This document shows positions 58,127-64,000 of a DNA stretch of 64,000 nucleotides, in pieces; position 1 is the first letter of the stretch, and the number at the start of each line of letters is the position of its first letter. The notes beneath the pieces are model-generated. The model ran no database searches and had not been told where the DNA came from. It was given only the letters and a program-made list of their open reading frames with translations. A program made the translations under genes and the position numbers. The stretch is taken from NCBI RefSeq assembly GCF_036226525.1, contig NZ_CP108487.1:4402001-4466000 (forward strand). Direction: 5' to 3'. Source of the stretch: Kribbella sp. NBC_01245. GTDB lineage: Bacteria; Actinomycetota; Actinomycetes; Propionibacteriales; Kribbellaceae.

Positions 58127-58654
58127 CTACTCCGTTGTGAAGATAGGGGTGGAGGCTTGTCCGGTGGGGCGGCCGCTTAGTTCGGCGTCGAGGGTTTCCT
58201 GGGCGTCGCGCATGGCGTCGACGTAGACCGGCTGGCCCATTCGCGCGCCGATTTCGTCCACCGGTACGTCCTCGACGTGGCTCACGACCCACCAGATGTT
58301 GCCGAACGGATCGCGCACGCGCCCGCCCCGATCACCCCACGCCGCAGTGGCCAGCTCGGTCACGACCCGGGCACCAGCCGCCACGGCCTTGTCGAAAACG
58401 GCGTCCGCGTCGTCGACGTACACCCGAAGAAGTGACGGCATCACGGGCCAGTCCTCGCGACGGTCGAACGCCAGCACGACCGTGTCTCCGACCTGGATCT
58501 CGGCGTGACCGATGCTGCCGTCTTCCAACGGAACGCGCGAAATTTCCTTGCCACCAAAGGCGTTCGTGATGAAGTCCAGCAGCTTGGCGGTGTCGTCGGT
58601 GACGACCCACGGGGCGACGGACGTGTAACCCGCGGGAGCAGCGATGGCAGTCAT
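58127..58654 (-). CDS. VOC/glyoxalase-fold protein (PhnB-like)
   Basis: This 175-residue protein belongs to the vicinal oxygen chelate superfamily: TSVAPWVVTDDTAKLLDFIT, DGSIGHAEIQVGDTVVLAFD, VYVDDADAVFDKAVAAGARV and GDRGGRVRDPFGNIWWVVSH. The last segments match the PhnB/EhpR-like branch, often annotated as glyoxalase or bleomycin-resistance-like, with a potential metal ligand His in GHAE. The ATG at 58654 has AGAGGA 6 nt upstream, better than ATG 58660. Role unknown. Confidence 0.85.
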   Translation of the reverse strand: MTAIAAPAGYTSVAPWVVTDDTAKLLDFITNAFGGKEISRVPLEDGSIGHAEIQVGDTVVLAFDRREDWPVMPSLLRVYVDDADAVFDKAVAAGARVVTELATAAWGDRGGRVRDPFGNIWWVVSHVEDVPVDEIGARMGQPVYVDAMRDAQETLDAELSGRPTGQASTPIFTTE

Positions 58655-58740
58655 GGACATTCCTCTCGGTCTGTTTTGGTATCCCCATCCTCTCGACAGA
58701 AGCGGCCAGGTTCTGTCCTCTACCAAAGAGGGGTAACGAC

Positions 58741-58851
58741 GGGTCCTCCTTGCACGTGACCGAGGGGCTCGGGCGGATCCAGGCGCGCGGTGGCGACGTA
58801 CTCGAGACCGAGTGGGGCGATCACGTGACGGACGACGAGTACGACGGCTGA
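58741..58851 (+). pseudogene. C-terminal remnant of an unidentified gene
   Basis: The frame reads GSSLHVTEGLGRIQARGG then DVLETEWGDHVTDDEYDG to TGA 58849-58851. It looks coding, but no start or upstream homologous sequence is in frame, and a perfect palindrome follows at 58862. Probably the tail of a lost gene. Confidence 0.35.
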
Positions 58852-58861
58852 GCGTGTACGT

Positions 58862-58885
58862 CGTACCCCTTGCGCAAGGGGTACG
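58862..58885. terminator. Perfect 24-bp palindrome
   Basis: CGTACCCCTTGC (58862-58873) is followed without a gap by its exact complement GCAAGGGGTACG (58874-58885). It lies 12 bp past the end of the minus-strand SnoaL gene. Terminator or protein site. Confidence 0.65.
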
Positions 58886-58897
58886 GCATACGCGCGG

Positions 58898-59551
58898 TCA
58901 GGTGGTGGGGGTGAGGTCGCGAAGGACGTGGGTGTCGAAGACGAGTTGGTCGGAGATCACCCGGCCGTCCCTGACGACTAGGTGGTCGGAGGCGCGGATC
59001 GTGCCGAGGGGGCCGAGCTCCATGTCGTACATCACGACCGCGCGCTCCTCGTCGCCGTACGCCGCGATCACGGATACGCCCAGCACGGCTTGAGCGAAAC
59101 CGCCGATGGCCGTCGCGACCGCGTCCGCGCCGTTGAGCGTCGTACGCGGGCTCTCGAAGACGACGTCCGGGTCGAGCAGACTCGCCAGCTTCGCGGAATC
59201 CTTTGTGGCGAAGGCGTCGAGGAATTCCAGCGCCACTCGAACCGCGGCCGGGCGCGTTGAGTCGGCTGCGGCGTAGGAACCGACGAGCTGGCCCGGCGAA
59301 CGGTCCGGCCCGGCGGCCACTCGATGGGCAAACTGGCGCTGGAACTCCTGGAACGACGCGAGCGCCGGTAGCGAGTCATTCTCGGCACTGACGACGTGGA
59401 CGAAAGTGACACCGTCATCGAGCCGCACGCACTGATAGCGGAGTCCTTCCGGACGCGTAGCCGCCAACTCGGCGAAGACGTTCTCGATCAGTCGCTGGTT
59501 CTCGTCGGCCTGGTCGGCGCTTGTTTGGTAGCGGATCACTGCTGTGTTCAT
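58898..59551 (-). CDS. SnoaL-like protein with N-terminal ABM-like domain
   Basis: This 217-residue protein has two alpha+beta domains: an antibiotic-biosynthesis-monooxygenase-like N-terminus (TAVIRYQTSADQADENQRLI, GVTFVHVVSAENDSLPALAS) and a SnoaL/NTF2-like C-terminus (ALEFLDAFATKDSAKLASLL, DPDVVFESPRTTLNG). No catalytic motif certain. ATG 59551 with GGAGG upstream. It is divergent from the MFS gene across a palindrome at 59566. Confidence 0.75.
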   Translation of the reverse strand: MNTAVIRYQTSADQADENQRLIENVFAELAATRPEGLRYQCVRLDDGVTFVHVVSAENDSLPALASFQEFQRQFAHRVAAGPDRSPGQLVGSYAAADSTRPAAVRVALEFLDAFATKDSAKLASLLDPDVVFESPRTTLNGADAVATAIGGFAQAVLGVSVIAAYGDEERAVVMYDMELGPLGTIRASDHLVVRDGRVISDQLVFDTHVLRDLTPTT

Positions 59552-59565
59552 GGTGCTCCTCCTTG

Positions 59566-59589
59566 GGCTGTCTACCTGTACAGACAGCC
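59566..59589. promoter_or_regulatory. Palindromic operator between SnoaL-like and MFS genes
   Basis: GGCTGTCT (59566-59573) and AGACAGCC (59582-59589) are perfect arms around an 8-nt centre ACCTGTAC. A further half-site CCTGTCTATCCAGA is present at ~59635. A TetR- or MarR-type repressor is expected, but none is encoded next to it. Confidence 0.5.
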
Positions 59590-59671
59590 GCGCGACCCTG
59601 AATTCATCGCGGCGATGAGTTTCGGACCTCCGGCCTGTCTATCCAGATGACGACAAGCCGATGGAGGACGC

Positions 59672-61087
59672 ATGACCAAGCAACCGCGTGCGACAACCCA
59701 GCAGCGATGGGTACTCGCCCTCGCCTCAGTGGGGTCGATGGTGGTCGCGCTCGACACGCTGGTGGTGGCGTCCGCGCTCACCACCATCCAGGCGGAGCTC
59801 GGCGCCTCGCTGTCCGAACTCGAATGGACCGTGAACGCCTACAACCTCACCTTCGCCGTACTGATGGTGAGCGCGGCAGCAGCCGGTGACAGGTGGGGAC
59901 GCACTCGCACCTTCGCCGCCGGATTCGCCCTGTTCACGGTGGCGTCGGCCATTTGCGCGCTGGCCTCGTCGGTCGGCTTGCTGATCGCCGCCCGCGCCCT
60001 GCAGGGTGTTGGCGCCGCGGTCGTGACGCCGTTGGCGATCGGGCTGGTGGGTGCCGCGTTCCCTACCGCGAATCGGGGCTGGGCGACGGGCGTCTTCGGC
60101 GCGCTCACCGGGGTCGCCGTACTGAGCGGCCCGCTGGTCGGTGGTGCCATCACGCAGGGACTGGACTGGCATTGGGTGTTCTGGGTCAACGTGCCGGTCG
60201 GACTGGTACTGATCCCGCTGGTGCTGCGCAAGATCCCGGAAAGCCGTGGCGCGACCCGTCGGCTGGACGTCGTTGGTGCGGTACTGGCCGCGGCCGCTCT
60301 GCTGGGTGTCGTCTGGGGTCTGGTCCGTGGGCCGGAACACGGCTGGACGAGCTTCGAGGTACTCGGTTCCGTCGCGGCCGGCCTCCTGATCGGCGTGGCC
60401 TTCGTGGTCTGGGAACACCGGACGCCGGAACCAATGTTGCCTCCGGCCCTCTTCCGGCTGCGTTCCTTCGTCGCCACGAATCTGGCCGGGTTCTTCCTGA
60501 CTGCCGCTCTGCTGGGCAACCTCTTCTTCCTTACGCAATTCGCCCAGATCGTCTGGCAGGCGGGTCCACTGCGCGCCGGTCTGCAGATCCTGCCGTGGAC
60601 CGCGACCTTGTTCATCGTGGCCCCGTTCGCCGGCCGGCTCGCTGACAAGATCGGCGAACGCCCATTGGTCATCACCGGCCTTGCCCTGCAGGGATTCGGC
60701 CTGCTCATCGTGGCCGCGCTCGCTGCCAACGGTCTGACGTACGGCGAATTGGTGGCGCCCGTGATCGTCGCCGGTGCGGGAGTGTCGCTGGCCATGACGG
60801 CGGCGCAGAGCGCGATTGTAGGGTCGGTACCGCCGGAAGCGGTCGGAATCGGCTCAGGGGTGTACGGAATGATGCGTCAGTTGGGCGGTGTCGCCGGAGT
60901 GGCCGTAATGGCGGCCGCCTTCGCGGGCAATGGCGGCTACACCTCGCCGCAAGAGTTCTCGGACGGCTTCACTTGGGCCACAGCCACCGGCGGAGTGTTG
61001 TCCCTGCTCGGCGCCCTCGCAGCTGTCGGTCTCGCCCGGCGGCGCCTCGGCCGCCGGGCGACGGTCGTCGCCATAGGGGCCGAGTGA
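59672..61087 (+). CDS. MFS drug exporter (DHA2/EmrB-QacA type)
   Basis: This 471-residue transporter has about 14 membrane helices: VGSMVVALDTLVVASALTTI (motif D1-like), LMVSAAAAGDRWGRTRTFAA (motif A), ALTGVAVLSGPLVGGAITQG (motif C, the antiporter motif) and others. It probably exports drugs by proton antiport. ATG 59672 has GGAGGA upstream. Its stop overlaps the sigma gene start (TGATG), so exporter and sigma factor are coupled. Confidence 0.9.
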   Translation: MTKQPRATTQQRWVLALASVGSMVVALDTLVVASALTTIQAELGASLSELEWTVNAYNLTFAVLMVSAAAAGDRWGRTRTFAAGFALFTVASAICALASSVGLLIAARALQGVGAAVVTPLAIGLVGAAFPTANRGWATGVFGALTGVAVLSGPLVGGAITQGLDWHWVFWVNVPVGLVLIPLVLRKIPESRGATRRLDVVGAVLAAAALLGVVWGLVRGPEHGWTSFEVLGSVAAGLLIGVAFVVWEHRTPEPMLPPALFRLRSFVATNLAGFFLTAALLGNLFFLTQFAQIVWQAGPLRAGLQILPWTATLFIVAPFAGRLADKIGERPLVITGLALQGFGLLIVAALAANGLTYGELVAPVIVAGAGVSLAMTAAQSAIVGSVPPEAVGIGSGVYGMMRQLGGVAGVAVMAAAFAGNGGYTSPQEFSDGFTWATATGGVLSLLGALAAVGLARRRLGRRATVVAIGAE

Positions 61088-62052
61088 TGCCGGTGCCAGC
61101 GGCGGACGAGTTCGAGGCCCGCACCGAGCCACATCGCGGTGAACTGGTGGCCTACTGCTACCGGATGCTGGGTTCGCTGCACGACGCCGAGGACATCGTC
61201 CAGGAGACGTACCTGCGAGCGTGGCGTGGTTACGGGGACTTCGAGCACCGGTCATCCATCCGGACCTGGTTGTTCCGCATCGCCACCAACCAATGCCTGA
61301 ACCTTCTGCAGCACAGCAGCCGCCGGTTGATCCCGTCGGCGGTCGGAGCGCCGGGCGATCCCAGCGACATCGCGCCCGCGGCCGATTTGCCTTGGCTAGA
61401 ACCGTTTCCAGACCTCATGTTCAGCTCGGCACCGGTCGATCCGGGAGTCGTCGTCGTTGAACGGCAGACGATGCGGCTGGCATTGGTCGCGGCGTTGCAG
61501 CACCTGCCGCCGCGCCAACGGGCCGCACTGTTGTTGCGCGACGTCCTCTCCTGGCCGGCGGCCGAGGTCGCCGAGCTCCTCGGTACGACGACGGCCGCGG
61601 TGAATTCGGCCTTACAACGAGCCCGGGCCGTGCTCGAACAGGTCGCGCCGGAGGAGCAGAAGATGGTCGAACCCACCGAGCCGGTTCAACGCAAGCTCCT
61701 CGACCAATACGCGTACGCCTTCGAGCAAGCCGATTTCGCCGTACTGGAAGAGCTTCTCGCCGATCACGTCCGCTGGGAGATGCCGCCGATGCCGACGTGG
61801 TTCGACCACCGCGACGCCGTACTGCGTCTGCTCCGCGCCAAGCTGGACCCGGCCCAGGCGCGTCGGTTGGTGCCGATTTCGGCGAACGGGCAGCCGGGGT
61901 TTGCGACGTACCATCAAGTGCCTGGCGGGCAGTTCCATGCGCATGCGTTGCACGTGTTGACCATCGAGGGGGACCAGATCACCGCGGTGATGGACTTCCA
62001 TATGCCCGGGTTCTTCCACAAGTTCGGGCTGCCGCTTACTTTGCCGGTTTAG
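61087..62052 (+). CDS. ECF sigma factor, SigG-like, with SnoaL C-terminus
   Basis: This 321-residue factor has region 2 (HRGELVAYCYRMLGSLHDAE, DIVQETYLRAWRG), region 4 (ALQHLPPRQRAALLLRDVLS, HTH AAEVAELLGTTTAAVNSALQ) and a ~110-residue SnoaL/NTF2-like domain (LLDQYAYAFEQADFAVLEEL). It resembles SigG (SigX5-type) and, like ECF41, uses a fused C-terminal domain in place of an anti-sigma factor. ATG 61087 overlaps the MFS stop. It may drive its own operon. Confidence 0.88.
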   Translation: MPVPAADEFEARTEPHRGELVAYCYRMLGSLHDAEDIVQETYLRAWRGYGDFEHRSSIRTWLFRIATNQCLNLLQHSSRRLIPSAVGAPGDPSDIAPAADLPWLEPFPDLMFSSAPVDPGVVVVERQTMRLALVAALQHLPPRQRAALLLRDVLSWPAAEVAELLGTTTAAVNSALQRARAVLEQVAPEEQKMVEPTEPVQRKLLDQYAYAFEQADFAVLEELLADHVRWEMPPMPTWFDHRDAVLRLLRAKLDPAQARRLVPISANGQPGFATYHQVPGGQFHAHALHVLTIEGDQITAVMDFHMPGFFHKFGLPLTLPV

Positions 62053-62150
62053 CGGGTCTGTAGGTAGAGGGCGACGGCTTGGGCTGTTTTGGTGACCATC
62101 CGGCGTAGTTCGGCGGGGTTGAACGCGTCGAGGTACGCCGTTGCCCCGCG
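62053..62150 (-). pseudogene. Possible gene-tail remnant
   Basis: On the minus strand a frame reads TYLDAFNPAELRRMVTKTAQ then AVALYLQTR to a TAG/TAA near 62050. It looks like the C-terminal helix of a peptidase or amidohydrolase, with nothing upstream but the end of the PHP gene. Low confidence. Confidence 0.3.
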
Positions 62151-62978
62151 TCATTTCGCCCGTATCCAGGAGTACTCGGGTTTCGCGTCGGGCCGGAAGC
62201 CGTGCGCCTCTGCCATCGCTGCCGCGTCGGCCAATCCCGCGCCAAGTGCCTGCGGTAGGTGGGCGTCGCTGCCGAAGGTCACCCGTTGCCCGCCTTCCTC
62301 GCGCCACCAGGCGAGGATCGTGGCGTCGAGCGGCAGGCGGGTGTTGATCTCGAGCGCTCGTTCGCCGTCAGCCAGGGCCTTGAGGGCTTGCCGGAATTCA
62401 TCCTCGAAGGCGTACGGATCGAAGGGGCGAAGGGCATCCGGCCAGGATCGAACTGGGTAGTCGATATGGCCGAAAACGTTGAATGCGTCGGAGCCGGAGA
62501 CCATTCGGGGGATTTCCAGGAGGTATTCGCGGAATACGGCATCTGCGGGGTGGTGTGGGAATAGCTCCCATGGTTCGGCGTATTCGTCGCCGTCGGGAAG
62601 GCAATGCAGCGACCCAATCACACGATCAAACGTGCCTTTGGCCAGGAGGTCGGCCACCTCGCTCACGTGGCGATGTGGCTGTCCCACCTCCATACCGGTG
62701 AGGATCCGGAGATCTGGGTACTTCGCCCGGCATTTCTCAATGGACTCCAAATACCCGGCGAGATCGAGTTCTGGCGCAATGAGCGTGCCGTCCACAACCA
62801 GGTGAGCGAACTTCTCAGCCAAAAACCCGGCCCTGAACGGCGTGAAGTCCACATGCTCGGTAAACGCAACCACCGAAAGCCCAAGAGCAACAGCCCTGGC
62901 ACACGTCGCATCCATCGCCCCCAGATCCGCATCCCACGACCACTCACTATGCACATGCCCATCCGCAGGAAGCTCCAT
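62151..62978 (-). CDS. PHP-domain phosphoesterase, histidinol-phosphatase type
   Basis: This 275-residue enzyme has the PHP motifs: ADGHVHSEWSWD (HxH), AFTEHVDFTP (His, Glu/Asp), LTGMEVGQPHRH (Glu and His), GSLHCLP (His), VFGHIDYPVR (His-Asp) and FGSDAHLP (Asp-x-His). All trinuclear metal ligands seem present, matching HisK-like histidinol phosphatases, though other phosphate monoesters are possible. ATG 62978 after GGGGG. A degenerate copy is at 53531. Confidence 0.88.
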   Translation of the reverse strand: MELPADGHVHSEWSWDADLGAMDATCARAVALGLSVVAFTEHVDFTPFRAGFLAEKFAHLVVDGTLIAPELDLAGYLESIEKCRAKYPDLRILTGMEVGQPHRHVSEVADLLAKGTFDRVIGSLHCLPDGDEYAEPWELFPHHPADAVFREYLLEIPRMVSGSDAFNVFGHIDYPVRSWPDALRPFDPYAFEDEFRQALKALADGERALEINTRLPLDATILAWWREEGGQRVTFGSDAHLPQALGAGLADAAAMAEAHGFRPDAKPEYSWIRAK

Positions 62979-63070
62979 CCCCCAACTATCCCCCGTCCCA
63001 GTGCCACTCGCACGAGGAGCGCGGGCGCCACTCCAGCCACCAAATGGCGACCAACCGGTGGAGGTGGGGT

Positions 63071-63263
63071 CACTGCACGGCGACGATTGGGCGCAACATC
63101 AACATCCGGATCTTCGAAGGCTTGGGATCCAAAATGGTCCTTTATCGCGGCGATTCGGCGCATCTTGCGCCCCCAACCGTCCCCAAACACATCGCGTCAG
63201 ATGACAAGCCCAACCACACGACACTAGGGGGCACAAGATGCGCCCAATCGCCGCCGTGCAGTG
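63071..63263. repeat. Overlapping, mutually exclusive inverted repeats
   Basis: Segment 63239-63252 can pair with either 63082-63095 or 63149-63162, so two alternative hairpins exist. CACTGCACGGCG and GGCGCATCTTG cores are well conserved. Could be a structured RNA or a decayed mobile element; it is upstream of the PHP gene start on the opposite strand. Confidence 0.6.
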
Positions 63264-63276
63264 GCACCACCCTCAT

Positions 63277-63400
63277 CATGATCCGCCCTTGCTGGCCGGC
63301 GCAGTGGCGGCCTTCCACCTCATGATCCGTCCTTTGGCGGTCAGCGTGGTGGCGTCGACCACGGCATGATCCGCCCCTGGCGGCTGGAGGGTGGTGTCTG
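63277..63400. repeat. Three 44-bp degenerate tandem repeats
   Basis: CATGATCCG occurs at 63277, 63321 and 63365, exactly 44 bp apart, with GTGGC-type sequence between. No coding sense is clear. Confidence 0.6.
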
Positions 63401-63410
63401 CGGGTTGGGG

Positions 63411-63760
63411 CTATTTCTGGAAGAGGTCTAAGGCGTGCGTGATGACCTCGTCGGGGCGGTCGTCTACTAGGAAGTGGCCGGCGTTGGGCATGTAGTCGAT
63501 GGTCAGGTCGTCTACGTGGGACTCGTGGCCATGTACGAATTCGGGACGCAAGATCGGGTCATCCGCGCCAACCAGAACCCGCGTCGTCGTCCTCAGCCCA
63601 ACATCCATGAACTCACGCGTCGTCCGCATCGACTCCGGAAGGATGAACGACCGGTACACGCGCGACACAACCAGGCACCTCGCGGCAGGGTTTCCACAAA
63701 TCGGCCCGCAGTCTTGGGATCCGGGGACGCACTCTGTACGACGTACGGCGTCCGCGGCCG
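63411..63760 (-). pseudogene. Alpha/beta hydrolase fragment, truncated and frameshifted
   Basis: The C-terminal part is typical of the family: TTRVLVGADDPILRPEFVHG (acidic residue strand) and YMPNAGHFLVDDRPDEVITH (catalytic His). Upstream the reading shifts frame at about 63655-63675: YVVQSASPDPKTAGRFVETL then PRGAWL in one frame, and VYRSFILPESMRTTREFMDV in the other. Beyond 63760 homology ends in the 39-bp tandem repeat. The N-terminal two-thirds with the nucleophile is missing. Confidence 0.75.
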
Positions 63761-63761
63761 C

Positions 63762-63905
63762 GCGGTATCGGCGCAAGGCGGCGGATCAACGCGTCGGTGC
63801 GCGGTATCGGCGCAAGGCGGCGGATCAACGCGTCGGTGCGCGGTATCGGCGCAAGGCGGCGGATCAACGCGTCGGTGTGCGGTGTCGGCGTAAGGCGGCG
63901 GCGTC
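63762..63905. repeat. 39-bp tandem repeat, about 3.7 copies
   Basis: Units begin GCGGTATCGGCGCAAGGCGG at 63762, 63801 and 63840; the first three are almost identical, and a fourth, diverged unit (GCGGTGTCGGCGTAAGGCGG) begins at 63879. The period (13 codons) keeps every frame open, which explains the long open frames on both strands. It abuts the broken alpha/beta hydrolase. Confidence 0.9.
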
Positions 63906-64000
63906 CGCGGGCGACGGCGGCGGGCGTGCGGAGGCCGGGCTGGCGCGACGTACGCCGAAGTTCTGGCCAGCGCCTTTCCTTCCTGCCCGCGAGTGGTCGC
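63906..64000. other. Right-edge sequence with a B-family arm
   Basis: No gene is seen. The window ends in CCCGCGAGTGGTCGC (63986-64000), the left arm of a B-family repeat whose partner would lie beyond the edge. Confidence 0.45.

Larger units (their letters stand above)
62979..63410. other. Non-coding repeat-rich stretch
   Basis: I see no gene. It holds an inverted repeat of 25-nt arms (63071-63095 and 63239-63263, one mismatch), a competing 26-nt pair (63149-63174 and 63227-63252, two mismatches) sharing the GGCGATTsGGCGCA core, and three 44-bp degenerate tandem units starting CATGATCCG at 63277, 63321 and 63365. Confidence 0.65.

Noticed and set aside
63613..63893. Open frames made of 13-residue repeats at the right end
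   Set aside because: They arise because the 39-bp tandem unit is a multiple of three; no start, ribosome site or homology.
63277..63905. CRISPR array
   Set aside because: The 44-bp and 39-bp units are directly adjacent tandem repeats without unique spacers, and no cas gene is present.
1..64000. tRNA, rRNA, prophage, integrase or intact transposase
   Set aside because: None was recognised in any frame; the inverted repeats found have no transposase between them.

Overview
The window is high-GC, densely coded DNA with many ATGA/GTGA stop-start overlaps, frequent GTG starts and several probable leaderless genes. Gene families (class E sortase, ECF41/ECF42 sigma factors, amphi-Trp protein, anchored-repeat metal ABC transporter) point to an actinobacterium. 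A Kribbella-like or other Nocardioidaceae soil organism is my best guess, but this is inferred from gene content only. I saw no rRNA, tRNA, CRISPR array, intact insertion sequence or prophage.

Layout. 0-8.8 kb: MscS-like channel, GNAT, zinc metallopeptidase, methyltransferase, then an odd cluster of two paralogous HTH proteins and two small membrane/coiled-coil proteins around a 164-bp imperfect palindrome, then a class E sortase and an aldo-keto reductase. 8.8-13.7 kb: a divergent sulfur-handling island (cysteine desulfurase, MFS carrier and MBL-rhodanese on the minus strand; ArsR-rhodanese fusion and a lone rhodanese on the plus strand). 13.7-16.1 kb: ABC-2 exporter with a divergent TetR regulator and a clear operator. 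16.1-23.9 kb: serine hydrolase, methyltransferase, phosphoesterase, an ECF41-type sigma factor with a divergent NmrA-like oxidoreductase, an amphi-Trp protein, and a scar where one deletion seems to have removed the 5' ends of two divergent genes (epoxide hydrolase and WYL regulator). 23.9-33.3 kb: glycan-use locus (secreted GH29-like fucosidase, ROK regulator, sugar ABC importer, GH36 alpha-galactosidase). 33.3-36.0 kb: cysteine-rich HTH regulator, folE, alpha/beta hydrolase.

36.2-44.2 kb is the most distinctive region: a seven-gene minus-strand operon whose genes all overlap by a few bases. It encodes an LAATG-anchored surface protein with three copies of the choice-of-anchor M (actinobacterial surface-anchored) domain, a ZnuA-like binding protein with the same domain inserted in it, a membrane-tethered single-domain protein, an ATPase, a permease and two secreted single-domain proteins. 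All seven domain copies keep an HxHxNWxF motif, and a Zur-like palindrome lies 88 bp upstream of the first start. I read it as a zinc-capture relay from cell wall to membrane. The transporter family itself is already described; the zinc/Zur/HxH reading is my inference. The class E sortase at 7 kb is the natural candidate to anchor the LAATG protein.

44.3-64 kb: an intergenic block of nested inverted repeats, a MerR-controlled operon with a MerR-type promoter and a leaderless first gene, an ECF42 sigma factor with its DGPF/YCII partner, a glycerol/dihydroxyacetone locus under an IclR regulator with two matching operators, DinB and SET proteins, a decayed PHP phosphatase, a MarR-DMT exporter pair with the operator over the start codon, malate dehydrogenase, an MFS-ECF pair, an intact PHP phosphatase, and a repeat-rich right end holding a broken alpha/beta hydrolase. 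Two families of dispersed intergenic inverted repeats (A at about 34.8, 36.0 and 44.4 kb; B at about 22.3, 58.0 and 64.0 kb) mostly sit just past gene ends and probably act as terminators.
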